Below, piece after piece: positions 44,733-55,812 of a stretch of DNA of 64,000 nt. Origin of the DNA: Ignavibacteriota bacterium (lineage in GTDB: Bacteria > Bacteroidota > Ignavibacteria > UBA10030 > BY39). The notes under the pieces are model-generated. The model saw nothing but the letters and a program-made list of their open reading frames with translations, had not been told where the DNA came from and did no database searches. The stretch is from positions 1 to 64,000 of the forward strand of contig QOQV01000007.1 of NCBI GenBank assembly GCA_003327435.1, read 5' to 3'. Numbering within the stretch: position 1 is the stretch's first letter; each line of letters begins with the position of its first letter. The translations under genes were made by a program, and so were the position numbers.

Positions 44733-46592
44733 TTACTTAACAAACAACATTTTCTTTATAATAACGATACTTTGACCTTTATTTAACACCTCTAATTTAC
44801 ACAAATAAACCCCACTTGCAAGATTTTTCGGGTAGAAAACAGCTCGATACCTCCCAGATTTTTGATTACCCGAGAACAACACCTTAACCTCTTTACCCAA
44901 GATATCATAAATCACCAATTTAATATTGGCTTCTTCCTGTAAGGAATATTCTATGTTTGTTTGAGCATTAAAAGGGTTGGGATAATTTTGATAGAGTTCA
45001 AAGTTTGAGACAATCCCATCACCGATTCTAAGAACATATTCCGATTTCAAAAGTGGTAACTCGATATATGAAGCATAATTTAAATTTGTACCAATAAAAA
45101 TTTCAGATTTCTTAAACACAGGAAAAACAAACGGATATTGACCCAATACTTGTCTATTGGTTTTATCAATATTTGTAATTTCAATTCGTATTCTGTTACC
45201 TTGTAGAAATTTATGAGAGTGAAAGTTACCCTTAATGTTAGCATTATATAGAACACCGGATGACAAATTTCTACCAACATAATTAATCCGTGTGATAAAA
45301 TATTTATTGCCTAAGCTGTCTTGTTCATATATCTGCAAATTAATGGGAACTTTATCGGCATTAGGAATAAAAAAGAATTGGGCTCGGGGTGCTCCAAACA
45401 TTAGAACATCTTCATTCAAAGGATCTGAGGTGAAGATAATTGTACTTTTCCCAAAAGCTGAATCGAATCTTGTTCCAGTAAAATTATCAGCATAAGCAGT
45501 TTCAAATGTATAGTTTGTATCCCTGTAATTATTCGCTAACAAAAAGAAAGAATTGGAAGATACTGGAAGTGAATATTTAATCGTACTATCAGGATGGAAA
45601 TAAAACTTATGATAAACTAACCTGTCGAATGGTAGTTCAGAAACTTCATTTCTTATCCACGAAAAGTAACCTAAAGAATCCATTGGAAGTCGACTGTAAG
45701 CATAAGTGTACATAGGTAAATCCAGTATTCCTGTATTAATCTTTTTCAAAAACTGATTGAACCATTGAGTTATCCACGAAAATTGATAGTACCACTCTTC
45801 TTCATATGAATCAGAAAAGTGCCCGCCAGTACCAAGGTACATCTTTTTGATGCCATTATATTGATTAAAGAAATCAATTCCACCCGAAGCTTCAAAATAG
45901 TGATCCTGATATTTTAAAAACAGCATTAACGGTATACTTTTATTCTGTAATTCTGATTGATTTAAATTTCTACCTGTCGGGAATAATGTATTAAGCGAAT
46001 CATAACAATCCTGTAAAAGCAAATTCCATAGTGTATCTCTAATTGGATGATACCTAACCTGCGGATTTTTTAATAGGACACCGAATGTCCTTTTAATTGC
46101 TCCCTGTTCAAAAAGATTAGATGCCCAATTGGGAATAATTACATCAGCAATCGCACAATTTGATAAAGAATCAGCAATAGACCAGAGGGCATGCAAGCCG
46201 CCTTGTGAACCACCGATTACACCGATTGAATTAGTATCCACAAAATCAAGATTTTCCACAAACTGGATAATTTCTTTTAAATCCTGTCTTTCTCTAACAG
46301 ACATAATTGTTGATAGTCCAGAAGATTTTCCATGGCCTCGAACAGAGTAACAGAGTGTAAAGTAATTACTGTATGCATATATACGTGCTGATGCTGTATC
46401 ACTATTTTTACTTTGTCCAAATCCATGTACAAATATCATAACAGGATACCCAGCAGGTGGAGGTGGTGATAAAGGAATGAAATAAGTTGCGTCCAGACTG
46501 TCTCCAGTAGTCAACGATATAAATAAATCCTGCCTTACTTGAGCAAAAAATAATTCAGGTAATAGGAATAGAAAAAGTAATTTTCTCATATA
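44733..46592 (-). CDS. Secreted S15/CocE-like alpha/beta hydrolase with type IX sorting domain
   Basis: 619 residues from the Met at 46592, chosen because 'MRKLLFLFLLPELFFAQ' is a clear signal peptide; the upstream Met would put 15 extra residues before it. The hydrolase domain has 'VMIFVHGFGQ', 'YSVRGHGKS' and the nucleophile in 'GVIGGSQGGLHAL', then a beta-rich part as in X-Pro dipeptidyl-peptidase/CocE proteins. The last 85 residues, from 'FELYQNYPNPFNAQTNIEYS' to 'IKKMLFVK', are a Por-type C-terminal sorting domain, so it should be exported by the type IX system and held at the surface. Confidence 0.88.
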   Translation of the reverse strand, partial: YMRKLLFLFLLPELFFAQVRQDLFISLTTGDSLDATYFIPLSPPPPAGYPVMIFVHGFGQSKNSDTASARIYAYSNYFTLCYSVRGHGKSSGLSTIMSVRERQDLKEIIQFVENLDFVDTNSIGVIGGSQGGLHALWSIADSLSNCAIADVIIPNWASNLFEQGAIKRTFGVLLKNPQVRYHPIRDTLWNLLLQDCYDSLNTLFPTGRNLNQSELQNKSIPLMLFLKYQDHYFEASGGIDFFNQYNGIKKMYLGTGGHFSDSYEEEWYYQFSWITQWFNQFLKKINTGILDLPMYTYAYSRLPMDSLGYFSWIRNEVSELPFDRLVYHKFYFHPDSTIKYSLPVSSNSFFLLANNYRDTNYTFETAYADNFTGTRFDSAFGKSTIIFTSDPLNEDVLMFGAPRAQFFFIPNADKVPINLQIYEQDSLGNKYFITRINYVGRNLSSGVLYNANIKGNFHSHKFLQGNRIRIEITNIDKTNRQVLGQYPFVFPVFKKSEIFIGTNLNYASYIELPLLKSEYVLRIGDGIVSNFELYQNYPNPFNAQTNIEYSLQEEANIKLVIYDILGKEVKVLFSGNQKSGRYRAVFYPKNLASGVYLCKLEVLNKGQSIVIIKKMLFVK

Positions 46593-46610
46593 AAATCTGA
46601 ATTTTTTCAA

Positions 46611-46651
46611 AAATAAAAAGAGCTGGCATATTTTCAAGATATGACCAGCTC
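46611..46651 (-). terminator. Terminator of mdh
   Basis: On the minus strand GAGCTGG...CCAGCTC pair (arms 46645-46651 and 46620-46626) with an inner CATAT/ATATG, followed by TTTTTATTTTT. It lies between the mdh stop and the hydrolase start. Confidence 0.85.
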
Positions 46652-46674
46652 CTAATTGAAAATCAATTATTATC

Positions 46675-47625
<951 letters not shown>

Positions 47626-47653
47626 TTAAAGAGCTTTTAAATTGTGATCTATA

Positions 47654-47711
47654 AAAACGAAAAAACCCGAAACAAATTAGTTCATCTCTAAGAACTGATT
47701 CTTTTCGGGTT
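47654..47711 (-). terminator. Terminator of rplU-rpmA
   Basis: On the minus strand AACCCGAAAAGAATCAGTTC and GAACTAATTTGTTTCGGGTT form a near-perfect long stem around a short loop (47664-47711), followed by TTTTTTCGTTTT. It directly follows rpmA. Confidence 0.9.
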
Positions 47712-47740
47712 ATATTGAAGAACTGATATTCTTGATTTTT

Positions 47741-47995
47741 TTAAGCAGGTACTATGCTTACCATTTTACGGGATTTCCCGTGACGCTCAAATTTTACCAC
47801 ACCGTCTGTTAGTGCAAAAATTGTGTCATCAGAGCCAAGGCCAACATTTTCACCAGGAAGAAATTTAGTGCCTCGCTGACGAACAATTATACTGCCCGCG
47901 CTCACTCTTTCACCGCCGAACCTTTTGATTCCAAGCCGTTGAGCATTACTATCGCGACCATTTCGGGAACTTCCACCACCTTTTTTATGTGCCAT
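47741..47995 (-). CDS. rpmA: Ribosomal protein bL27
   Basis: 84 residues starting [20 protein letters not shown], the typical bL27 start with no N-terminal extension to be cleaved. '[19 protein letters not shown]' and '[15 protein letters not shown]' are conserved. Its start is one base after the rplU stop. Confidence 0.97.
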   Translation of the reverse strand: MAHKKGGGSSRNGRDSNAQRLGIKRFGGERVSAGSIIVRQRGTKFLPGENVGLGSDDTIFALTDGVVKFERHGKSRKMVSIVPA

Positions 47996-47996
47996 A

Positions 47997-48314
47997 CTAA
48001 TTCTCCTTTTCTAATTTTGTGATTTCTATTTTAGTGTATTGCTGTCGGTGACCTCGACGAACACGATACCCTTTACGGCGCTTTTTCTTAAAAACAATTA
48101 CCGTGTCATCTTTCTCATGTCCAAGCACCCGTGCTTCCACACTAACACCTTTTAAAACAGGATTACCAATTTTAATCTCTTTCCCATCAGAAAAAAGCAA
48201 AACTTTATCAACTTTTATTTTGTCACCTTCTGCTTTAATAAGTTTTGGTACGTATAACTTTGCATTCGGACTTACTTTAAACTGTTGTCCCGCTATTTCT
48301 ACAACTGCAAACAT
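47997..48314 (-). CDS. rplU: Ribosomal protein bL21
   Basis: 105 residues: '[25 protein letters not shown]' at the start and '[22 protein letters not shown]' at the end are conserved bL21 words. First of the rplU-rpmA operon. The AT-rich stretch upstream must hold its promoter. Confidence 0.96.
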   Translation of the reverse strand: MFAVVEIAGQQFKVSPNAKLYVPKLIKAEGDKIKVDKVLLFSDGKEIKIGNPVLKGVSVEARVLGHEKDDTVIVFKKKRRKGYRVRRGHRQQYTKIEITKLEKEN

Positions 48315-48730
48315 TTTAAAAATTCCTTAATTTGAGTAAAAATCTTACATTGAATTGCTTAAATCTACAAATTTTTTACATAAAGTCAAAATTTGGGAAA
48401 ATTACAAAATCCTAATCTCGTTTATTGTTGATTCTCATGGTCAAGAACGATAAAAATGTACAGATCATTGCAATATGAGAAATAATGCTCATATTTGTTA
48501 TGGTTTTCACATATTCAATAAAAATTTAATAATGAAAATGCATAATTAATTTTTATCACTTTACTATTTAAAACTTAAAACAGATTGTTTTTTTGTATTA
48601 CATTTTTAAAGAATCATATATATTTCACTTTGCATTTGCAATTATATCTTTTTAAATTGATATGGAATAGAAATCTTTTACTATTCTATTGCTTAATTAT
48701 ATCAGACTTTTTAGGCAAAAAGGTACATTT
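48315..48730. other. AT-rich gap between rplU and lipoprotein gene
   Basis: Over 400 bases with no gene. It must carry the rplU promoter (minus) and that of the gene at 48731 (plus). One perfect inverted repeat stands out: AATATGAG (48472-48479) and CTCATATT (48488-48495) around eight bases, possibly an operator. GAATAG/CTATTC near 48664-48686 is a weaker one. No T tract follows either. Confidence 0.45.
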
Positions 48731-49429
48731 ATGTTAAAACAGATATTAAAAATATTTTTCCTTTCGTTAGTAGTAGTTTCATGCAAAGATGAAAAGCCAA
48801 CACCATACAAAGTTGAGGATGATACATACGATGTTGACAAATTTGGAATTCCTAAATTTGTTAATTTAAACTACATTGAGCTTGATAAGATTCATCGCAT
48901 TTCAAAATTTCGATCTTCTGTCGGGCACAATTACTCTGACGATTTCGAATTCTGCAGAAGTATGAAACACTACTTCGAACCAAAAAGCAATATTGACTGG
49001 TCGAGTGTGAAAATATTTTCACCTATAAGTGGAACTGTTTTCAGAATAAATCAGGAATGGGCTGGAACACAATTACATATTAAATCAAAAGATTATCCTG
49101 CTTTTTATTTTATAATCTTTCATATCAACTTAAGCGATTCTCTCAAAGTCGGTGATGTATTAAGTGCTGGAAATGAAATCGGAACACATATCGGTTACCA
49201 AACCATGTCCGATATTGCAATTGGTGTAAATACTCCCAATGGCTGGAAGCTAATTTCATATTTCGAGGTTTTAACTGATTCACTATTTCAAAAATACCAA
49301 AATCGCGGAGTTAACTCAAGAAACGACTTTATTATTACAAAAGAAGCCCGTGATGCCGATACATTAAAATGCAGCGGAGATACATTTTTAAATGTTGGTA
49401 CAATTGAGAACTGGGTTGTACTTGAATGA
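48731..49429 (+). CDS. Lipoprotein with degenerate M23-like domain
   Basis: 232 residues from ATG 48731, chosen because 'MLKQILKIFFLSLVVVSC' is a signal peptide with lipobox; a TTG at 48689 would add 14 residues before it. The middle ('VKIFSPISGTVFRINQEWAGTQLHIKSKDYP', 'LKVGDVLSAGNEIGTHIGYQ') has the duplicated-hybrid beta pattern of M23 peptidases. 'VGHNYSDDFEFCRSMKHYF' before it includes a His but no HxGxD, and no HxH follows. So probably a non-catalytic envelope protein. Function unknown. Confidence 0.65.
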   Translation: MLKQILKIFFLSLVVVSCKDEKPTPYKVEDDTYDVDKFGIPKFVNLNYIELDKIHRISKFRSSVGHNYSDDFEFCRSMKHYFEPKSNIDWSSVKIFSPISGTVFRINQEWAGTQLHIKSKDYPAFYFIIFHINLSDSLKVGDVLSAGNEIGTHIGYQTMSDIAIGVNTPNGWKLISYFEVLTDSLFQKYQNRGVNSRNDFIITKEARDADTLKCSGDTFLNVGTIENWVVLE

Positions 49430-49629
49430 ACAAAATATAGTTGAATTAAGACAGCACAGGAGGCTTTTTCGCATTTTTGCAAAATATGATAATTTTGCCA
49501 TTTTTAACTGAAATTTATGCAATAAATTGCTTTCAGCTAAAAAATTTATTATATTTTATGCGAAAATTACTTATTTTTACATTATTTCAATGAATACCTC
49601 CATAAATATTCATACCATAAGGATTTGAA

Positions 49630-52263
49630 TTGGGCAAGTTTTTTTATTTTGTTATAACATATTTCCTTTTTTTTCTATACACATCACAAAGTGAGGCACA
49701 AATATTTCAGAGAACTACAATAAAGTTCTATGAAAATGGACAACCCACTTTTACTGGTACCGACGCAGGAATGTTCCCAGATTCCCCAACCCGTACTAAA
49801 ATTGATTTATCCGGATACTGGCTATACACAATAGATGGTAAATCCTGGCAAAATGTTCAGATACCATCAGCTTATGATTATGAGGGAGAGGTAATATTCC
49901 AGAGAAAATTTGAAATTAAAAAAGAGATGCTCGAGCGGTATAACTTTTTTCTGGTGGCTTATGGAATTAATTATCAATGTGAGATACACATTAATGGTAA
50001 TTTCATCACAAGGCACATTGGAGGTTACTCCTCATTTATTGCAACAGTTAGAGAAAATGTGCTACAAATCGGAAATGAGAACACAATAAAAGTTATTGTT
50101 AATAACGAACTGAACACTGTATCCACAATTCCATTGCGTCATCAGGTTGATGGATGGAAAAACTATGGTGGCATTTTCAGGGATATTTACTTACTTGCAA
50201 CACCTAAAATTTTTGTAAATGAGCCAAACATCAAATCAGAAATTTCTTCAGATTATAAAAATGCTAAATTAAAAATTAAATTTTCCATCGAAAATACAGG
50301 CTTCACATTACCAGATGAAGATAAATCAAAAAATATCCACCTTGCACACTATGTTGAGGTTTTTGAAAAATTCAATGATATCCCAGTTAGTAAAAGTACT
50401 CTCATCCCTGTAGATGTCCCCCCAAAAAAAATTAAAGATTATTCACTGGATTTATCTATATCAAACCCTAAACTATGGTCTCCTGAAAATCCCGAACTTT
50501 ATATAATAAAACTTTACATTGTAAAAGTAGATGGAAAAGAAATAATTCCATTGGATGTATATATCGCAAATTATGGAATTAAAGACCTTCGCATTAAAGA
50601 TTCCGAAATTTTATTAAATGGCAAATCAATTTATTTAAATGGTGTACTTTATAATGAACAGCATCCTTTTTATGCTTCAGCATTGACATATGAGCTAATG
50701 GAAAAGGACATTGTAAAGATAAAAAATTCAGGAGCAAATTTAATCCGATTTCTTCATCCACCACATCCATATTTTATAAATTTATGCGACAGATACGGTT
50801 TATTAGTGATGGAGGATTTACCTCTGAATCAAATCCCGGCAAACATTCTAAAAAAAGAATATTACCTTAATCTCGCTTCAGATTATCTTAAAGACATTAT
50901 CGCAAGAGATAAAAACAGCGTCTCAGTCCTTGCATATGGTTTGGGAAACGAGGTCGAACTAACCAAAGAAACCGAATCTCTTATAAAACAATATTTATCA
51001 CATTTAAGATTAATAGTTAAAAATATCGACGATAGACCGGTTTATCTTTCTGCCCTCTTACACTGGAATCTAAACGAAATTAAATCCGAACTCAACATTT
51101 TAGCTATCAACATTTATCCTCAAGGAGAAGAATATTTCAGCAACCTTAAATCCATTTTAATGGATATAAGAATGAAACATCAGGATAAAGTTATTATTGT
51201 GGGTAGATACGGCAAAGAGATAAATCCCGAGAACAAAAACGGATATAGTGATCAAAATTCTGTCGAGTATCAAGCCTGGTATGCCTGGCAGATTTATAAC
51301 ACAATCAAAGAATCAAAATTTTCAGGCAGTGTGTTCTGGGCATACAACGATTGGATTTCCGATAGACCTTCTTTAATTTCTTCATCGGGTAACCCATATC
51401 TAAAAGCAATGGGAATGGTAAGTATAAATAGAAACCCACGTATTGTGTATGATGTTATCCGCAACATATTTAATAATGAAAAAATTACAGCCATACCCGT
51501 CGGTAATTATGCCCCAGCTTCACCTATGATTTATGTGATTTTGGGTTTGATTATTTTAATAACTATCGCTTTCTTTTACAATAGCAATCGTAGATTTAGA
51601 GAAAATATAAACCGCTCGATGTTCAGAACATACAACTTCTTTGCAGATGTAAGAGATCAAAGAATAATTCCGATAAGCCATACTTTTTTCCTTGTTGTAC
51701 TCTTTTCTGTAAATTTTGCTGTTATCATTTCCAGCATAGCATTGAACTTCCGATATAATCTATTTATCGACAATATCCTAACACAGTTTTTAACCGATCC
51801 ACTAAAAACTTATCTTGTAAAACTAATCTGGAATCCTACAAAATTTATAATCCATTTTTCGATTATAATCTTTTTAAAGTTTTTAATTATTATATTATTG
51901 ATAAAATTCATATCCTTATTTACAAGGGTAAAGGTATATCTCTACCATATTTTCTCAATTACTGTCTGGGCATTTGTTCCAACTATTGCACTTATGCCAT
52001 TAGCAATGATATTGTTTAGAATTATCATTGAACCAGTATACCTTTATATCTCGCTTATAATAATTTTTTTGATATTAATAATTTCTATCTTTAGATTATT
52101 TAAAGGTATCTCAATTATATTTGATGTTTCAACATTTAAAGTTTATGCGTTAGGAATTTTAATAATCATATTGATTGCAGGAATTACTGCAAGTTACCTT
52201 GAACAAACAAAATCTACATTTGTATTTTTAAAATATTTTATTGAGACACGCAATATATTCTAA
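49630..52263 (+). CDS. GH2-like protein fused to polytopic membrane domain
   Basis: 877 residues from TTG 49630 (AAGGA site; no earlier start before a stop). A signal peptide is followed by GH2 domains: a jelly roll (about 50-200), an Ig-like part and a TIM barrel (about 310-620) with 'YNEQHPFYASALTYELMEKDI', 'IRFLHPPHPYFINLCDRYGLLVMEDLP' and acid/base Glu441 in 'GLGNEVEL'. Where the nucleophile Glu would be (EYG in related enzymes) the chain reads VGRYGKE, with Arg526. The last about 240 residues contain six membrane helices, five of them like a Yip1 domain. Activity doubtful. It abuts smc with no gap. Confidence 0.8.
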   Translation: MGKFFYFVITYFLFFLYTSQSEAQIFQRTTIKFYENGQPTFTGTDAGMFPDSPTRTKIDLSGYWLYTIDGKSWQNVQIPSAYDYEGEVIFQRKFEIKKEMLERYNFFLVAYGINYQCEIHINGNFITRHIGGYSSFIATVRENVLQIGNENTIKVIVNNELNTVSTIPLRHQVDGWKNYGGIFRDIYLLATPKIFVNEPNIKSEISSDYKNAKLKIKFSIENTGFTLPDEDKSKNIHLAHYVEVFEKFNDIPVSKSTLIPVDVPPKKIKDYSLDLSISNPKLWSPENPELYIIKLYIVKVDGKEIIPLDVYIANYGIKDLRIKDSEILLNGKSIYLNGVLYNEQHPFYASALTYELMEKDIVKIKNSGANLIRFLHPPHPYFINLCDRYGLLVMEDLPLNQIPANILKKEYYLNLASDYLKDIIARDKNSVSVLAYGLGNEVELTKETESLIKQYLSHLRLIVKNIDDRPVYLSALLHWNLNEIKSELNILAINIYPQGEEYFSNLKSILMDIRMKHQDKVIIVGRYGKEINPENKNGYSDQNSVEYQAWYAWQIYNTIKESKFSGSVFWAYNDWISDRPSLISSSGNPYLKAMGMVSINRNPRIVYDVIRNIFNNEKITAIPVGNYAPASPMIYVILGLIILITIAFFYNSNRRFRENINRSMFRTYNFFADVRDQRIIPISHTFFLVVLFSVNFAVIISSIALNFRYNLFIDNILTQFLTDPLKTYLVKLIWNPTKFIIHFSIIIFLKFLIIILLIKFISLFTRVKVYLYHIFSITVWAFVPTIALMPLAMILFRIIIEPVYLYISLIIIFLILIISIFRLFKGISIIFDVSTFKVYALGILIIILIAGITASYLEQTKSTFVFLKYFIETRNIF

Positions 52264-55200
52264 ATGTATCTATCTAAAATTGAAATATTTGGATTTAAAT
52301 CCTTTGCACAAAGTGTGAATCTGACATTTGATTCTGGAATCACTGCCATCGTTGGACCAAATGGTTGTGGGAAGACAAACATAGTAGATGCTATCAGATG
52401 GGCGTTAGGTGAGCAACGATACAGTACTCTCCGTTCAGATAAAATGGAAGATGTGATATTCAACGGTACGAAAAACCGAAAACCTCTTGGTATGGCAGAG
52501 GTTTCAATCGTAATTGAAAACACTAAAGGTATACTTCCCACCGAGTACTCCCAGGTAACCGTTACAAGAAGAGTATATCGTTCAGGAGAAAGTGAATATT
52601 TACTAAACAAAGTCCCCTGCAGGTTAAAAGATATTCTGGATCTTTTTATGGATACCGGAATGGGAGCTGATGCTTATTCCGTTATTGAATTGAAGATGGT
52701 TGAAACAATATTGAGTGATAAAACTGATGAACGTAGACGACTTTTTGAAGAAGCTGCAGGTGTTACAAAATATAAGCATCGAAGAAAAGCTGCCTATAAC
52801 AAACTCGAAAGTGTTCAACAGGATTTGATGCGCGTCAACGACATAGTTAAAGAAGTTCAAAAAACAGTTAACGCACTCGAAAGACAATCTAAAAAAGCAG
52901 AACAATACAACGAGTTATCCCAAAAACTGCGGGAGCTGGAAATAGATTTACTCGAGCATGAATACGCTTACCTGCACAAAAAATTAATTCCACTTCAAGA
53001 AAAATTTAACCAGACAAAAACTGAAAAAGAAAAAATTGAAAAATTCTTGTTAGAGCAGGATAATCAAATTGACCAGATGCGACTTGAAGTTGGGGATATC
53101 GAGCATAAATTAAACGAGCTTTTAAGAGAAACTTCTCGAATTACAGGCGAAAAACATAAAATTGAAGAACTAATAATTATTGGCAATCAGAAAATTGATG
53201 CATATAAAGCCAATATTGAAAGATATGAAAAAGAAAAAATTGATTTACAGAATCAACAACATAAACTTGAAGAAAACAAATCTCGACTACTCTTAGAAAT
53301 ATCCAACAATTCAACAATCCTAAAAAATGTTCAGGCAAAATTTGAAAATTTACAGAATGAATTCAATAAAATAAGTAACGAATTAAACTCAAAAGAATCT
53401 CAACTGCAGAACTACAACAACGAGTTGATTTCCTTAATCCACGAGATTGCACAAAAAAACGGTGAGAAACAGTTAATTGAAGAAAAAATTGAAAATATCC
53501 GTCGACTAATTGAAAGAGCGCAAGAGGATAGCACATATTTTGAAAACGAAATCCACAAGTGTGAAAAGGAAGTTGCTGAATTAACATCAAAAGATAAATT
53601 GTTACACAAAGAATTCGCAAAAGCAGAGTTAGAGCAGAACCAGATTGAGGAGAAAATTCAACAATTAAAATCTGAACTTGAAGAGTTACAAACACAAGAA
53701 CTAAACTTAAGGAACGAACTAAACCGAATATCCACCAGAATAGAATTTATCACAGGACTTGTAGAAAAGAAAGAAACCCATCAGGCAGTAGCTTTTCTGA
53801 TTAACGATTATAAAAAATTTCCTATCGTAGCGGATCTCATCAATACTGAACCAAAGTATCGTCTTGCATTACAAACTGCACTTGGCGAAGCTGCTAATTA
53901 TATCGTAGTTCAGGATGAAAACGAAGCGCTCGAAGCCGCAAACTTTCTTGAGAAACATCAAAAAGGTAAAGCAGTGTTCATATGCCTTAACCGAATTCCT
54001 CAAGTTAAAAGATTAAATAAGCTCAAGAAAAATACTTTCCTGTGGGCTGATCAAGTAATTAGAGTTGATGAACCGTATCGGGAACTTGTAAATTATCTTT
54101 TAGAAAATGTTGTAATTGTAGATGATATTAATAAAACTCCCGATTCGCTACTTGGAGTTACTTTTGTTTCAATAGATGGTAGTATAAAAACGACAGGAGG
54201 AATAATTAGAGCAGGAAGTAATGTTGATCAGGAAAATCTTCTGATTGGCAAGAACGAAATGCTCGAACAACTTAATGTTGATAAAAATCAACTCAACCAG
54301 CAGATTGCCGAAATTCAAATAGAGAAAGAGAAGAAAGAGAAGGAGATTGAAGCTCTAAATCTAAAACTGGCAACTGAAGAAGTAAAAAGTATTGAAAAAG
54401 AAATGGCATCTGTTGAAAGGCAAATTGCTCAATATGAATATGAGAAAAGTCGTGCTCAAAATTCACTGGACCGAATTAAAGAAGATCTTGAAGAACTAAA
54501 AACAGAACTTACCACAGTTGAGACAAGTTTAAACGAGCTCTTACCAACAATAAAAAAACTTGATGAAGATAAAATTTCAGTAGAAGCAGCAGTTACAAAA
54601 TTTAACAACGAAATAAAAGAAATCGTTAACAGCAGAAACGAGCTTGCAAAAGAAATTAATGAAACAGAGATAAATTTAATTAACATACAGAATACAAATA
54701 AAAATTTAGAATTAGAATTTGAACGGGATAATCAAACAATTGAAAACATAATATTAACACTTCAGATAAGGGATGAAGAGATAAAAAACGCACATAAGGA
54801 AATTGAAAGAATTGCACAGGAATTACAGGAAAACGATAACAAAATTAGCTTAATAAATGAAAATTTAAACAGAGTTGAGCAGGAAAAACAAACTGTTGAA
54901 CAAAATTATAACAATAAACGAAGCGAAATACACAGAATAGAACTCAAACTCAAGGATGATAGAAGAACTTACGATGATTATGTGGGCAAGTATTACGACT
55001 TGGAGATGAAAATTCATGAAGTCAACCAAAATTTACAGCATATTATTGAAAGAGCCAAGAACGAATTTGAAATTGAAATTCAATTAAAGGAATATCCTGA
55101 GGATGAATGGGTCGACTTTGCAGCCAAGCGTGAAGAAGTCCGACAAATCAAAGAAAGGTTGAAAATGCTCGGTGCAATTAACTTTGCCGCTTTCGATGAA

Positions 55201-55806
55201 TATAAATCTGAGAGTGAGCGTTTGACATTTATGACACAGCAAAGAGATGATTTGATAGAAGCCGAGCGCACATTAATTAATACAATTGAGGAAATCAACA
55301 ATACTGCACAAAAGAAATTTCTTGATACATTTGAAAAAATCAGAGAAAACTTTATCAAAACATTTAAGAGCTTATTTGATGAAGGTGATGAATGTGATCT
55401 ACGGCTTGAAGAGGGACAGGATCCACTGGAAGCCCGAATCGAGATTATTGCCAAACCAAGAGGTAAGCGACCAACTTCAATTGATTTACTTTCTGGTGGT
55501 GAAAAAACATTAACAGCTATTGCACTACTGTTTGCAATTTACTTAGTTAAACCAAGTCCTTTCTGCATATTAGACGAAGTTGATGCACCACTGGACGATT
55601 CGAATATAGATCGATTTACCAGAATATTAAAAAAATTCTCTGACAACACACAGTTCATCGTTGTAACTCATAATAAGAGGACTATGGAGTCTGCAAACGC
55701 AATTTATGGAGTTACAATGGAAGAGGAGGGCGTGTCAAAAATTGTAACGGTACGTTTTAATGAAGAAGAAAAAGTTCGTTCAGCATCAGTAGCAACAGGA
55801 TTTTAA
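52264..55806 (+). CDS. smc: Chromosome segregation protein SMC
   Basis: 1180 residues, usual length. Walker A 'GPNGCGKTNIVDAIRWALGEQ' near residue 32, two long coiled coils, a hinge at about 500-660 ('AVAFLINDYKKFPIVADLI', 'GGIIRAGSN'), then the signature 'LSGGEKTLTAIALLFAIY' (about 1077) and Walker B 'FCILDEVDAPLDDSNIDRF'. It compacts and orients chromosomes with ScpA/ScpB, which are not in the window. It starts directly at the end of the GH2-like gene. Confidence 0.97.
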   Translation: MYLSKIEIFGFKSFAQSVNLTFDSGITAIVGPNGCGKTNIVDAIRWALGEQRYSTLRSDKMEDVIFNGTKNRKPLGMAEVSIVIENTKGILPTEYSQVTVTRRVYRSGESEYLLNKVPCRLKDILDLFMDTGMGADAYSVIELKMVETILSDKTDERRRLFEEAAGVTKYKHRRKAAYNKLESVQQDLMRVNDIVKEVQKTVNALERQSKKAEQYNELSQKLRELEIDLLEHEYAYLHKKLIPLQEKFNQTKTEKEKIEKFLLEQDNQIDQMRLEVGDIEHKLNELLRETSRITGEKHKIEELIIIGNQKIDAYKANIERYEKEKIDLQNQQHKLEENKSRLLLEISNNSTILKNVQAKFENLQNEFNKISNELNSKESQLQNYNNELISLIHEIAQKNGEKQLIEEKIENIRRLIERAQEDSTYFENEIHKCEKEVAELTSKDKLLHKEFAKAELEQNQIEEKIQQLKSELEELQTQELNLRNELNRISTRIEFITGLVEKKETHQAVAFLINDYKKFPIVADLINTEPKYRLALQTALGEAANYIVVQDENEALEAANFLEKHQKGKAVFICLNRIPQVKRLNKLKKNTFLWADQVIRVDEPYRELVNYLLENVVIVDDINKTPDSLLGVTFVSIDGSIKTTGGIIRAGSNVDQENLLIGKNEMLEQLNVDKNQLNQQIAEIQIEKEKKEKEIEALNLKLATEEVKSIEKEMASVERQIAQYEYEKSRAQNSLDRIKEDLEELKTELTTVETSLNELLPTIKKLDEDKISVEAAVTKFNNEIKEIVNSRNELAKEINETEINLINIQNTNKNLELEFERDNQTIENIILTLQIRDEEIKNAHKEIERIAQELQENDNKISLINENLNRVEQEKQTVEQNYNNKRSEIHRIELKLKDDRRTYDDYVGKYYDLEMKIHEVNQNLQHIIERAKNEFEIEIQLKEYPEDEWVDFAAKREEVRQIKERLKMLGAINFAAFDEYKSESERLTFMTQQRDDLIEAERTLINTIEEINNTAQKKFLDTFEKIRENFIKTFKSLFDEGDECDLRLEEGQDPLEARIEIIAKPRGKRPTSIDLLSGGEKTLTAIALLFAIYLVKPSPFCILDEVDAPLDDSNIDRFTRILKKFSDNTQFIVVTHNKRTMESANAIYGVTMEEEGVSKIVTVRFNEEEKVRSASVATGF

Positions 55807-55812
55807 ACAAAT

